In this document: positions 46,121 through 55,441 of the stretch, in pieces | Layout of the letters: the number at the start of each line of letters is the position of its first letter | How positions within the stretch are numbered: position 1 is the stretch's first letter | From: Brucella haematophila | GTDB taxonomy: Bacteria; Pseudomonadota; Alphaproteobacteria; Rhizobiales; Rhizobiaceae | Reading direction: 5' to 3' | Length of the DNA: 64,000 bases | Assembly: GCF_005938105.1 (NCBI RefSeq) | Contig: NZ_VCPE01000010.1 | Span: 124,001-188,000, forward strand | Program-made: the position numbers and the translations under genes | The notes under the pieces: generated by a model | The model's database searches: none | Seen by the model: the letters and a program-made list of their open reading frames with translations, nothing else | What the model was told of the DNA's origin: nothing

Positions 46121-46942
46121 CTATCGCGTCAGTTTCATATGGCGGTTCACGTCCTTGTACAGCAGATAGCGGAACTTGCCCGGACCACCTGCATAGCAAG
46201 CCTGCGGGCAGAAAGCGCGCAGCCACATGAAATCACCGGCTTCCACTTCCACCCAATCCTGATTGAGCCGATAGACCGCCTTGCCTTCCAGCACATAGAG
46301 GCCGTGCTCCATGACATGGGTTTCGGCAAAGGGGATCACGCCGCCCGGTTCAAGGGTGACGATGGTGACATGCATGTCGTGGCGCAGATCGTTCGGATCG
46401 ACAAAGCGCGTCGTCGCCCAAACGCCATTGGTGTCCGGCATGGGCGAGGGGGCGATGTCGTTTTCATTGAGGAATAGCGGCTCCGGCACATCGAGCCCGT
46501 CCACATATTCATAGGCCTTGCGGACCCAGTGGAAACGCGCGGTCTTGCTGGCGGTGTTGCGCAGGCTCCAGCCGCTCTTGGGCGGCAGATAGGCATAACC
46601 GCCTTCGGTGAGCGTGTGGGTCTTGCCTGCGATGGTGACAGTCACTTCGCCTTCGACCACGAACAGAACGCCTTGCGCCGTGTCGTCAAGCTCGGCGCGG
46701 TCGCTGCCGCCGCCTGGCTGCACTTCCATGATATATTGCGAGAAAGTCTCGGCAAAACCGGACATCGGACGCGCAATCACCCACAGTCTGGTCTTTTCCC
46801 AGAAAGGCAGGAAGCTCGTCACGATATCGCTGAACGTGCCTTTCGGAATGACGGCATAGGCTTCCGTGAACATGGCGCGGTCGGTCAGAAGCTGCGTCTG
46901 GGGCGGCAATCCGCCGGTCGGTGCGAAATAGGTGCGGGTCAT
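46121..46942 (-). CDS. allE: (S)-ureidoglycine aminohydrolase, bicupin
   Basis: 273 residues with two cupin barrels: VLFVVEGEVTVTIAGKTHTL in the first, and ETHVMEHGLYVLEGKAVYRL with metal-binding His and Glu in the second. Hydrolyses ureidoglycine to ureidoglycolate and ammonia in allantoin breakdown (AllE/UGLYAH). Start at MTRTYFAPTGGLP, with AGGAA upstream; the longer frame overlaps the preceding gene. It follows puuE-uraD by 14 bases on the same strand. Confidence 0.92.
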   Translation of the reverse strand: MTRTYFAPTGGLPPQTQLLTDRAMFTEAYAVIPKGTFSDIVTSFLPFWEKTRLWVIARPMSGFAETFSQYIMEVQPGGGSDRAELDDTAQGVLFVVEGEVTVTIAGKTHTLTEGGYAYLPPKSGWSLRNTASKTARFHWVRKAYEYVDGLDVPEPLFLNENDIAPSPMPDTNGVWATTRFVDPNDLRHDMHVTIVTLEPGGVIPFAETHVMEHGLYVLEGKAVYRLNQDWVEVEAGDFMWLRAFCPQACYAGGPGKFRYLLYKDVNRHMKLTR

Positions 46943-46956
46943 TTTCCTGTTCCTGA

Positions 46957-48384
46957 TCAGTAAAGTGTCTCTGGAAGGATGTCCTTCAGTCGCAAAAGCG
47001 CGATGCGCTCGACTTGCGCGCAAGCGGTAGCGAATTCGGTCTCGCGGTCATTGGCGACGCGGCGCTGGAACGTGTCGAGGATTTCCTTTTTGTTGCGCCC
47101 CTTCACGGCGATGATGAAGGGAAAGCCGAATTTCTGCGTATAGGCATCGTTCAGTTGGGTGAATGTCTGCTTTTCCGCATCGGTCAGTGCGTCCAGACCG
47201 GCACCGGCCTGTTCGGCGGTGGATTCGGCGGTCAGGCGTTTGGCCTGCGCCAGCTTGCCGGCGAGATCCGGGTGGGCATTCAAAACGCCAAGCCGTTCTT
47301 CCGGCGAGGCAGTACGGAAGATTTTCGTCATCGCGCCGGCAAGACCGGAGGCCGTGTCCTCGGCGGCGGCGAAGCCTGCATCATAGGCGCGCTCGGCGAT
47401 CCACGGCGAATGCTCGAAAATGCTGCCATAGCGGGCCACGAAATCGGCCTTGCTGGCCTTCGATGGCACCACATCAGCCACTTTCGGCTTGTGATGTTCG
47501 TGCCAGTGATTGGCAATGTCGATGCGCTTGGCGACCCAGACCTTGTCATGGCTCTGGACATAATCGAGGAAACGTTCAAGTGCTGCCGCGCGACCCGGAC
47601 GTCCGACCAGACGGCAGTGCAGGCCGATGGACAGCATTTTTGGCGCGCCTTCCGCGCCTTCGCGGTAAAGCACGTCGAAGGCGTCTTTCAGATAGGTGTA
47701 GAACTGGTCGCCGGAATTGAAACCTTGCGGGGTTGCAAAACGCATATCGTTGGCGTCAAGCGTGTAGGGCACGATCAAATGCGGACCTTTGGGTCCCTTG
47801 ACCCAATAGGGCAGCTCATCGGCATAGGAATCGGCGGAATAGACAAAGCCGCCTTCTTCCATCACCAGCTTCAGCGTGTTGTCGGACGGCTTGCCCTGAT
47901 AAATGCCCAGCGGGCGCGAGCCGGTGACTTCGGTGTGCAGGCGCACGGCTTCGCGAATATGCTCGCGTTCCACCTCTTCCGGCACGTCCTTATATTCCCA
48001 CCAGCGCAGGCCGTGGCTGGCGATTTCCCAATCGGCTTCCTTCATCGCGGCGACGGCTTCGGGATTGCGCGCCATGGCCAGCGTCACGCCATAGACGGTG
48101 ACGGGCATGTTGCGTCGCGTGAAGGCGCGCCAGAGACGCCAGAAGCCGGAACGCGCACCATATTCGTAGATGGATTCCATGTTGAGGTTGCGCTGGCCGT
48201 TCCAGGCCTGCCCGCCGACAATTTCAGACAACAGGCATTCGGACGCGGCATCGCCGTCGAGAATGCAGTTCTCGGCGCCTTCTTCGTAATTGACCACGAA
48301 CTGGACGGCTATATTGGCCCCGCCGGGCCAGCGCGGATCAGGTGTGTTCCGGCCATAGCCGATCAGATTGCGTGGGTAACTCAT
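46957..48384 (-). CDS. puuE: Allantoinase PuuE fused to OHCU decarboxylase UraD
   Basis: 475 residues in two enzymes. Residues ~1-305 are a cofactor-free polysaccharide-deacetylase-type allantoinase (RWPGGANIAVQFVVNYEEGAE, YEYGARSGFWRL, ASHGLRWWEY, IGLHCRLVGRPGR). Residues ~310-475 are 2-oxo-4-hydroxy-4-carboxy-5-ureidoimidazoline decarboxylase (SKADFVARYGSIFEHSPWIAE, LNAHPDLAG, YTQKFGFPFIIAVKGRNK). The second domain makes (S)-allantoin and the first opens its ring to allantoate, so the fusion joins consecutive steps in reverse order along the chain. ATG at 48384 with AAGGGA nearby. Confidence 0.93.
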   Translation of the reverse strand: MSYPRNLIGYGRNTPDPRWPGGANIAVQFVVNYEEGAENCILDGDAASECLLSEIVGGQAWNGQRNLNMESIYEYGARSGFWRLWRAFTRRNMPVTVYGVTLAMARNPEAVAAMKEADWEIASHGLRWWEYKDVPEEVEREHIREAVRLHTEVTGSRPLGIYQGKPSDNTLKLVMEEGGFVYSADSYADELPYWVKGPKGPHLIVPYTLDANDMRFATPQGFNSGDQFYTYLKDAFDVLYREGAEGAPKMLSIGLHCRLVGRPGRAAALERFLDYVQSHDKVWVAKRIDIANHWHEHHKPKVADVVPSKASKADFVARYGSIFEHSPWIAERAYDAGFAAAEDTASGLAGAMTKIFRTASPEERLGVLNAHPDLAGKLAQAKRLTAESTAEQAGAGLDALTDAEKQTFTQLNDAYTQKFGFPFIIAVKGRNKKEILDTFQRRVANDRETEFATACAQVERIALLRLKDILPETLY

Positions 48385-48722
48385 GCCATATCCCCTTGAT
48401 GTCAGCGCCAGCGCATTCCGAAAACCGTTTAACGGCATGCGGATCACGCTTTGGTTTTGCCCATGATAATAAAGATTTGCGGTGTGAATTCCCCTTCAAA
48501 ATTTTGAAAGACATCCAATGAGAAAGCTCTTTCTTAATGCCGAATAAGGCGGAATACTTCACGATGGGAACAAAAGCGGGAACGCCGCCGGTCTGCCATA
48601 TAAATGTGTTTTGATAGCAAAAACGATACTGGCAAACCGAGTGAAATCAGCGACTTGCAGCGGATCCGTTTCATGGACAAGGTTCATGGGCCGGAGAATC
48701 GCGCAAGGGGTCAGGAGTGCAA
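48385..48722. other. Divergent promoter region, puuE-uraD / uraH
   Basis: 338 bases between two purine-catabolism operons. It holds a short repeat-like stretch (GCGCATTCCGAAAACCG, near 48411) and AT-rich sequence. I see no convincing operator or gene. Confidence 0.45.
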
Positions 48723-49100
48723 ATGGGTCAGGGACATCACGGCGACGAGGGCAAGACGGGTCGGTTGACGACCCATGTGCTCGATACGGTCAGCGGCAAA
48801 CCGGCTGCTGGATTGCGTATCGAACTGCGCCGGATCGAGAATCACACGCCGCACAGCATCAAGGAAATCCGCACCAATCAGGACGGGCGCAGCGGCGAGC
48901 CGCTACTTGCCAATGGCGACCTGCAACGTGGTTCCTATGAACTCCTGTTTCATGTCGGCGAATATTTCGGCAAAGACGAAGACGGCGTGCCGTTTCTCGA
49001 TGTGGTGCCGTTGCGCTTTGGTGTTTCTGATGAAAAGGCGCATTATCATGTGCCGCTTCTGGTTTCGCCTTTTTCCTATTCGACCTATCGCGGGAGCTGA
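48723..49100 (+). CDS. uraH: 5-hydroxyisourate hydrolase (transthyretin-like)
   Basis: 125 residues. Opens 5-hydroxyisourate, the product of urate oxidation, to OHCU. LTTHVLDTVSGKPAAGL is the N-terminal HIUase motif (catalytic His), RRIENHTPHSI and the C-terminal tetrapeptide YRGS complete the active site. AGGAG stands six bases before the ATG. xdhA begins five bases after the stop, so uraH leads a uraH-xdhABC operon. Confidence 0.95.
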   Translation: MGQGHHGDEGKTGRLTTHVLDTVSGKPAAGLRIELRRIENHTPHSIKEIRTNQDGRSGEPLLANGDLQRGSYELLFHVGEYFGKDEDGVPFLDVVPLRFGVSDEKAHYHVPLLVSPFSYSTYRGS

Positions 49101-49105
49101 GCAGG

Positions 49106-50584
49106 ATGGTTCAGTCTGTGAGAAACAGAATATGTTTTCTTCTCAATGGCGAGCGGGTTGAACTCGACCGGGTTTCGCCAACGGAAACGCTGCTCGATTA
49201 TCTGCGTCTGGCCTGCAAGCTGCGCGGCACCAAGGAAGGCTGCGCCGAAGGCGATTGCGGCGCTTGCACGGTGCTGGTCGGCAAGATCGTGGGCAGCGAG
49301 CTGGTTTATGAAAGCGTCAATGCCTGCATTCGCTTCGTCGGTTCGCTGGATGGTTGCCATGTGGTAACGGTCGAGCATCTGCGCGGGGCGGATGGCGGTC
49401 TGCATCCGGTGCAAAAGGCGATGATCGACTTTCACGGGTCACAGTGCGGCTTCTGTACGCCGGGCTTCGTCATGTCGCTTTACGGGCTGTGGATGCGCAA
49501 TCCCAAGCCCGCCGATCCGGCCATCGAAAAGGCGCTGCAAGGCAATCTCTGCCGCTGCACCGGCTATGAGGCGATCATTCGCGCCGCTCGCGCCATTTCC
49601 GATTACGGTAACACGACGGAAGATCCGCTGGCGGCAGAACGCGCCCATGTGCTCGAACAGTTGAAATCCATGCGCGACGGTTCGCGCGTCGAAGTGGGCG
49701 AGGGCAAGGACCGTCTGGTTGTGCCTGCCGATCTCGATGATTTCGCAGCACTGCTGGCCGATGAGCCGAAGGCGACCGTGGTGGCCGGTTCCACCGATGT
49801 GGGCCTCTGGGTCACGAAGATGATGCGCGATATTTCGCCGGTCGTCTTTATCGGCCATCTCACGGAATTGCGTTCTATTTCCGAGGACAACAACGTCGTC
49901 ACCATTGGCGCGGGCGTAACCTATACGGAGGCCTTCTCCTTCCTCGCCAGGCGCATTCCGCAGCTCAGCGGTCTCATCAACCGCATCGGCGGGGAACAAG
50001 TGCGCAATATGGGCACCATCGGCGGCAATATCGCCAATGGTTCGCCGATTGGCGATACGCCACCACCGCTGATCGCACTCAATGCACGTCTGACGCTGCG
50101 CAAGGGCGATAGCCGCCGCACCATTCCGCTTGAAGATTTCTTCATCGCCTATGGCAAGCAGGACCGTCAGCCCGGCGAATTCGTCGAGGCGGTGCATGTG
50201 CCAATTCCGGCGGAAGGCAACCACTTTGCGATCTACAAGGTGTCCAAGCGTTTCGAGGAAGATATCACCGCAGCGCTGGGTGCATTCCATATGACGCTCG
50301 ACGCGGCAGGCAAGGTCGCTTCCATCCGCATCGCCTATGGCGGCATGGCGGCGACGCCGAAACGCGCCTTTGCAGTTGAGGCTGCCCTGTTGGGTCAGTC
50401 ATGGAGCGAAGAAACGGTGGAGGCCGCAATCGGTGCCTATGAGCAGGACTATCAGCCGCTCAGCGATATGCGCGCCACGGCGGATTATCGCCTGATGGTC
50501 TCGAAGAATTTGTTGCGCCGTTTCTATGACGAAACGCAAGGGCAAGCCGAACCCTTGCGCGCTCAGCATATCGAAGCGGTTTGA
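49106..50584 (+). CDS. xdhA: Xanthine dehydrogenase small subunit
   Basis: 492 residues carrying both 2Fe-2S clusters and FAD. Plant-type cluster ligands in GTKEGCAEGDCGACTVL, second cluster in CGFCTPGFVMSLYGL and NLCRCTGYEAI. FAD domain: VVAGSTDVGLWVTK and GTIGGNIANGSPIGDTPP. Transfers electrons from the molybdenum subunit to NAD+. Downstream xdhB starts 11 bases after the stop. Confidence 0.97.
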   Translation: MVQSVRNRICFLLNGERVELDRVSPTETLLDYLRLACKLRGTKEGCAEGDCGACTVLVGKIVGSELVYESVNACIRFVGSLDGCHVVTVEHLRGADGGLHPVQKAMIDFHGSQCGFCTPGFVMSLYGLWMRNPKPADPAIEKALQGNLCRCTGYEAIIRAARAISDYGNTTEDPLAAERAHVLEQLKSMRDGSRVEVGEGKDRLVVPADLDDFAALLADEPKATVVAGSTDVGLWVTKMMRDISPVVFIGHLTELRSISEDNNVVTIGAGVTYTEAFSFLARRIPQLSGLINRIGGEQVRNMGTIGGNIANGSPIGDTPPPLIALNARLTLRKGDSRRTIPLEDFFIAYGKQDRQPGEFVEAVHVPIPAEGNHFAIYKVSKRFEEDITAALGAFHMTLDAAGKVASIRIAYGGMAATPKRAFAVEAALLGQSWSEETVEAAIGAYEQDYQPLSDMRATADYRLMVSKNLLRRFYDETQGQAEPLRAQHIEAV

Positions 50585-50595
50585 AGGAGGCAGGC

Positions 50596-52953
50596 ATGAA
50601 CAAACATCCTGCAAGCACGATCAAAGCTGCCGCTATCAAAGGTGGTGTCGCCACCGATCAGAGGCATGATTCCGCGCATAAGCATGTGACGGGCGATGCG
50701 GTCTATATCGACGATATTCCGGAACCCGAAGGCACGCTGCATGTCGGTGTCGGCCTTGCGTCGGTCGCCCATGCCAGTATCAAGTCTGTCGACCTTTCCG
50801 CCGTGCGTGCAGCGCCCGGCGTTGTCGATGTGCTGACCTATAAGGACATTCCCGGCGAAAACGATGTCTCGCCGTCCGGCATGCATGACGATCCGATCTT
50901 CGCAGTGGACACGGTACAGTTCCACGGGCAGCCGATCTTTGCCGTCATTGCCCGCACCCGCGATCAGGCCCGCCGCGCCGCGCGTCTGGCCAAGGTTGAA
51001 TATGAGGAAATGCCGGGCCTGTTTTCCATTGCAGGCCTTGATGGCGCCAAGGACCGTCTCGTCTTCACGCCGCTCACGCTCAATCGCGGCGATGCCCGCA
51101 AGGCTATCGATGATGCGCCGCGCAAGGTGAAGGGCCGCATGATGGTTGGCGGTCAGGACCATTTCTATCTTGAAGGGCAGGCTTCGCTGGCTGTTCCCGG
51201 CGAGGATGAAGATGTCACCATCTATTGCTCCACACAGGGACCGAGCGAAACGCAGCATCTGGTTGCCCATGCGCTGGGCGTGCCGAGCCATTCGGTCACG
51301 GTTGAAGTGCGCCGCATGGGCGGCGGCTTCGGCGGCAAGGAAACGCAGGCCAATCAATGGGCTGCCATTGCCGCTATCGCCGCCAAGAAGCACAAGCGCG
51401 CGGTGAAAATCCGTCTCGACCGCGACGAGGACATGACTGCCACCGGCAAGCGTCATGATTTCATGATTGATTACGAGGTCGGCTTCGACGACGAAGGCAA
51501 TATTCTGGGCGTCGACTATATGTTCGCGCTTAATGCCGGTTTCTCGGCGGATCTTTCGGGGCCGGTCGGCGATCGCGCGCTGTTCCATTGCGACAATGCC
51601 TATTTCTTCCCGGCAGTGCATGCGCAGTCCGCGCCGCTTTACACCAACACCGTGTCCAATACAGCGTTCCGCGGTTTTGGCGGTCCGCAGGGCATGGTCG
51701 GTGCGGAACGTGTCATCGAGGAAGTGGCCTTTGCGGTCGGCAAGGACCCGCTCGACATCCGCAAGCTCAATTTCTACGATGCGATGGGGACCGAAGGCGC
51801 AACGCGCAATATCACGCCCTATCACCAGAAGGTGGAAGACTGCATCATCCAGCGCATCGTCGCGGAACTGGAAGAGAGCGCCGATTACGCCGCGCGGCGT
51901 GAGGCAATCCGCGCATTCAACGCCAAAAGCCGCACTGTGAAGCGCGGCATGGCGTTGACGCCGGTGAAATTCGGCATTTCCTTCACCAAGACCGAGTCCA
52001 ATCAGGCTGGTGCGCTGGTGCATGTCTATAATGACGGCTCGGTGCATATGAACCACGGCGGCACTGAAATGGGGCAGGGGCTCCATCTGAAAGTGGCGCA
52101 GGTCGTGGCGGAAGAATTCCAGATCGATCTCGACCGGGTGAAGATCACCGCGACCACCACTGCCAAGGTGCCGAACACTGCGCCAACGGCGGCATCGTCC
52201 GGCGCTGATCTCAACGGCATGGCGGCGCAGGATGCCGCGCGTCAGATCAAGAAGCGGCTGATCCGTTTTGCTGCCGAGCAGCATCAGGTGCCCGAAGATC
52301 AGGTTGTCTTCCTGCCCAACCGCATCCGCGTCGGCAATCAGGAAATCAGCTTCAACGAACTGGTGAAACAGGCCTATATCGGCCGCGTACAGCTTTCCGC
52401 TGCCGGGCATTACAAGACGCCGAAAATCCACTGGGATCGTGCCAAGGGCAAAGGCCATGCCTTCTATTACTACGCTTATGGCGCGGCCTGTTCGGAAGTC
52501 TCGGTCGATACGCTGACCGGCGAATATGTGGTGGAACGCACCGATATCCTCCACGATACCGGACGGTCGCTCAACCGTGTCATCGATATCGGCCAGATCG
52601 AAGGCGGCTTTGTGCAGGGCATGGGCTGGCTCACCACAGAAGAACTGGTCTGGGACAATAAGGGGCGGCTGCGCACCCATGCGCCGTCCACCTACAAGAT
52701 CCCGCTGGCATCCGACCGGCCCAAGATTTTCAATGTGGCGCTGACCGACTGGTCGGAAGCCTATGAGCCGACCATTCATCGCTCAAAGGCGGTGGGCGAG
52801 CCGCCGCTGCCGCACGGCATGTCGGTGCTTTATGCACTGTCGGATGCGGTGGCGAGCGTTGCCGATCACAAGATCAGCCCGCGTCTCGATGCGCCAGCCA
52901 CACCTGAGCGTGTGCTGATGGCTATCGAGCGGCTGCGCGGGCAAAAGGGGTAG
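50596..52953 (+). CDS. xdhB: Xanthine dehydrogenase molybdenum-binding subunit
   Basis: 785 residues. Molybdopterin-binding GGGFGGKETQANQWA, substrate-pocket segments FRGFGGPQGM and EMGQGLHLKVAQVVA, and the catalytic glutamate near KAVGEPPLP in the C-terminal part. Oxidises hypoxanthine and xanthine to urate in the cytoplasm with XdhA. The frame is open to TTG at 50581, but AAGGAGG (50583-50589) sets the ATG at 50596. xdhC follows four bases after the stop. Confidence 0.97.
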   Translation: MNKHPASTIKAAAIKGGVATDQRHDSAHKHVTGDAVYIDDIPEPEGTLHVGVGLASVAHASIKSVDLSAVRAAPGVVDVLTYKDIPGENDVSPSGMHDDPIFAVDTVQFHGQPIFAVIARTRDQARRAARLAKVEYEEMPGLFSIAGLDGAKDRLVFTPLTLNRGDARKAIDDAPRKVKGRMMVGGQDHFYLEGQASLAVPGEDEDVTIYCSTQGPSETQHLVAHALGVPSHSVTVEVRRMGGGFGGKETQANQWAAIAAIAAKKHKRAVKIRLDRDEDMTATGKRHDFMIDYEVGFDDEGNILGVDYMFALNAGFSADLSGPVGDRALFHCDNAYFFPAVHAQSAPLYTNTVSNTAFRGFGGPQGMVGAERVIEEVAFAVGKDPLDIRKLNFYDAMGTEGATRNITPYHQKVEDCIIQRIVAELEESADYAARREAIRAFNAKSRTVKRGMALTPVKFGISFTKTESNQAGALVHVYNDGSVHMNHGGTEMGQGLHLKVAQVVAEEFQIDLDRVKITATTTAKVPNTAPTAASSGADLNGMAAQDAARQIKKRLIRFAAEQHQVPEDQVVFLPNRIRVGNQEISFNELVKQAYIGRVQLSAAGHYKTPKIHWDRAKGKGHAFYYYAYGAACSEVSVDTLTGEYVVERTDILHDTGRSLNRVIDIGQIEGGFVQGMGWLTTEELVWDNKGRLRTHAPSTYKIPLASDRPKIFNVALTDWSEAYEPTIHRSKAVGEPPLPHGMSVLYALSDAVASVADHKISPRLDAPATPERVLMAIERLRGQKG

Positions 52954-52957
52954 CACC

Positions 52958-53812
52958 ATGAGCAGCGGCACGCTGGGCAGGCGGGACGATATCCGGGCGT
53001 TCCTGAACCGTCGCCACGACAGCGTGCTGGTGGAGGTCACGGATGTGAAGGGCTCTGCGCCCCGCGATGCCGGGGCCTGGATGCTCGTCGCCCGCGACAT
53101 GATCTTCCGCACCATCGGTGGTGGACAGCTCGAATATATGGCCATCGACCATGCCCGGAAAATACTTGCTGGCGGTCGCGATTCACCGATGGACGTGCCT
53201 TTAGGGCCGGAGATCGGCCAATGCTGCGGTGGGCATGTGGCCTTGAATTTCAGACGCGTCAATCGCGGCCTTGCGGATGAACTGGTCAGCAAGGTCGATG
53301 CGGAAATCGCCACCCGTCCACATGTCTATGTCTTTGGCGCAGGCCATGTCGGCGATGCGCTGGCCTATGCGCTGTCGCTGACGCCGGTACGGGTGGTGCT
53401 GGTGGATACGCGCGAGGCGGAGCTGATGGCTGTCGACGCGCCGGGTGTCGAAACCTGCCTCGCGGCGATGCCGGAACAGGTGGTGCGCTCCGCACCGCCG
53501 GGCAGTGCGTTCATCATCCTCACGCATGATCACGCGCTTGATTTTCTGATCGCCGCCGAGGCGCTGCAACGCCGCGATGCGATCTATGTCGGCATGATCG
53601 GCTCGAAGACCAAGAAGGCGACTTTCAAAAATTGGTTGAAACGCGAGTTCGGCAGCGATGATCTGTTTGAAGATCTGATCTGCCCGGTCGGCGGTGCTGT
53701 CGTGAAGGACAAACGCCCCGAAGTCATCGCAGCGCTTGCGGCGGCCGAAGTGCTGACCGCCGCATTATGCTCTGTTCGTGTTTTAGAATCTCAAGCATCA
53801 GATGCACGTTAG
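52958..53812 (+). CDS. xdhC: XdhC, molybdenum cofactor maturation factor for xanthine dehydrogenase
   Basis: 284 residues. XdhC binds sulfurated Moco and inserts it into XdhB but is not part of the mature enzyme. VTDVKGSAPRDAGAWMLV and IGQCCGGHVAL (Cys pair likely ligating Moco) mark the N domain; VYVFGAGHVGDALAYAL starts the Rossmann-like C domain, followed by YVGMIGSKTKK. Last gene of uraH-xdhABC. No terminator is visible before the convergent protease gene 8 bases away. Confidence 0.95.
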   Translation: MSSGTLGRRDDIRAFLNRRHDSVLVEVTDVKGSAPRDAGAWMLVARDMIFRTIGGGQLEYMAIDHARKILAGGRDSPMDVPLGPEIGQCCGGHVALNFRRVNRGLADELVSKVDAEIATRPHVYVFGAGHVGDALAYALSLTPVRVVLVDTREAELMAVDAPGVETCLAAMPEQVVRSAPPGSAFIILTHDHALDFLIAAEALQRRDAIYVGMIGSKTKKATFKNWLKREFGSDDLFEDLICPVGGAVVKDKRPEVIAALAAAEVLTAALCSVRVLESQASDAR

Positions 53813-53819
53813 CATTTGC

Positions 53820-55286
53820 TTAATGGCTCGTTGCAGTTGGTCGCACTTGTCGTAAGACACGCATCGAATACGGCCTGGAAAAATCTATGTTAATACCGTT
53901 ATGGGCCTCTACCCGCTTTAGATCCCAATTTTGTACAAACCCTGAAAAATCAGCAATCCGATTATATGAGAGATTATCCCAATCCGATAGCCTCACCATA
54001 GTTTCAGGCGCTGCCTGCACCTGTACTTCATGCCCATATATCCAAGACGGCAACGAGTAAGGATAGTCCTGTTCTATCGTTCGGCAATATTGCGCCGAGG
54101 ATGTCAGGCTGATAATGCAGCTGACGGGAATTGTATTAGACAAAACTTGCATCGAATGCGGTCTCGAGAAATCGAGAACTTGGCCGTTATTTGCTTCTAC
54201 ACTCTTAAGTTCATCGTTTAAGACAGTTCCGTGAAATTCCGCCAAACGGTTGTATGCGAGGTTCTCATAATCTGACAACATCACAGTAGTGTCCGGTCCG
54301 GCATCCACGTAAATCTCCTGTCCATAAAAATCCGGTGGTAATTCGCTTATCTTTTCTCCGATCGGCAAACAGTACTTCAAATCTGTATTCAAAGTTACGA
54401 TGCAGCCCTGTGGCTTCTCATTGGATAAAAAGCGAGCGTTCGGGTAAATTGACTTAATCCAATCCACGTATTTGGAAACACGCGCACCGGTAGAATTTTT
54501 TGATCCACCGCCGTTGGTGGTTGCAATGATGACCGGGTGGTTTCCACGAATTTGCCACCAAGCTGACCCACTATCTCCAGCTGCTACTCGTGCCCAAGAC
54601 GCTGAGGGCCCGTCTGGCTGGTATGATGCGCCAATCCCGTACTCTAGCTCAAAAATACTATCAATCCGACTGCGTGCATACAGTCGTCTTTCGCCTTTCT
54701 CCGGCCAGTAACCACTGCTTTGATTCAAGCCAACGCCCCATGTACCATAGCCAGCAAAGATGACATCGCGTCCTTCTTCGTCCAGCGCATCGTTCAAAAT
54801 TGGCCGTTCAATCGGCTGACCAGCGGCATCTACTATAGGATTTTTTGAAGGTAGCTTCAGGATAGCGATATCCGTTGATGCGCCACCCATGCCGGTTGGC
54901 ACATTGACGCGTTGCGGCGGCACGTATGCTCGACCTTCGCCCGACGCAATAATGGTTCCATCCCACGCCCAAAAAAGACCTTCGTAGGGCGTGTCGGTTC
55001 CCTGATACCCGGAGCAATGGGCTGCAGTGAGGATATAACTCCAACCGGCCTCATCGCCCAACCAGGTTGCAGTGCATTCGCCAATGTTACCAACAGCAAG
55101 CCAAGGGGTTTCGTAACTAAACTCGCGTAGCTTATCATTGTGAGTTTTGAGACCGTCTTCTATATCGGCTGTATCTCCGCCATAGTATTTGAAAGTCGCT
55201 TCGTCAATAACCAAAGAATAAGCATTTGAGCATAAAAATAATAGAAGAGATGCAATCAAACCGGCGCATAATGAGCCTTTTTTCAT
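53820..55286 (-). CDS. Secreted trypsin-like serine protease with two tandem C-terminal repeats
   Basis: 488 residues. Signal peptide of about 24 residues (KKGSLCAGLIASLLLFLCSNAYS), then a chymotrypsin-fold protease with His90 in LTAAHC, Asp139 in TDIAILKL and Ser239 in AAGDSGSAWW, so the triad is complete. Residues 294-388 and 389-478 are a tandem duplication; each has a Cys pair (GCIVTLNTDLKYC; SCIISLTSSAQYC), a YGQE/YGHE turn, LSDYENLAYNR/LSDWDNLSYNR and DFSRP near the end. The repeat resembles no domain I can name with confidence; a beta/gamma-crystallin-like fold is one guess. The gene is AT-rich next to GC-rich neighbours and interrupts the purine cluster, which suggests acquisition. 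Confidence 0.85.
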   Translation of the reverse strand: MKKGSLCAGLIASLLLFLCSNAYSLVIDEATFKYYGGDTADIEDGLKTHNDKLREFSYETPWLAVGNIGECTATWLGDEAGWSYILTAAHCSGYQGTDTPYEGLFWAWDGTIIASGEGRAYVPPQRVNVPTGMGGASTDIAILKLPSKNPIVDAAGQPIERPILNDALDEEGRDVIFAGYGTWGVGLNQSSGYWPEKGERRLYARSRIDSIFELEYGIGASYQPDGPSASWARVAAGDSGSAWWQIRGNHPVIIATTNGGGSKNSTGARVSKYVDWIKSIYPNARFLSNEKPQGCIVTLNTDLKYCLPIGEKISELPPDFYGQEIYVDAGPDTTVMLSDYENLAYNRLAEFHGTVLNDELKSVEANNGQVLDFSRPHSMQVLSNTIPVSCIISLTSSAQYCRTIEQDYPYSLPSWIYGHEVQVQAAPETMVRLSDWDNLSYNRIADFSGFVQNWDLKRVEAHNGINIDFSRPYSMRVLRQVRPTATSH

Positions 55287-55441
55287 TTTTTCCTCAAAAA
55301 AATATTTTAAATTTTTCTAGAATAGGTTACCGTTGATTTAATATTTAGAATTATCCTTTAAAAAAATTCAGAGTAGATATAGCGGTAATTTGTATTTATT
55401 GGTAGCTGGAATGTTTACTCACTTGTAAGCCTGTTGATTAC

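Noticed and set aside
50563-52779. Minus-strand open frame of 738 codons
   Set aside because: Antisense to xdhB, whose molybdopterin motifs are unmistakable.
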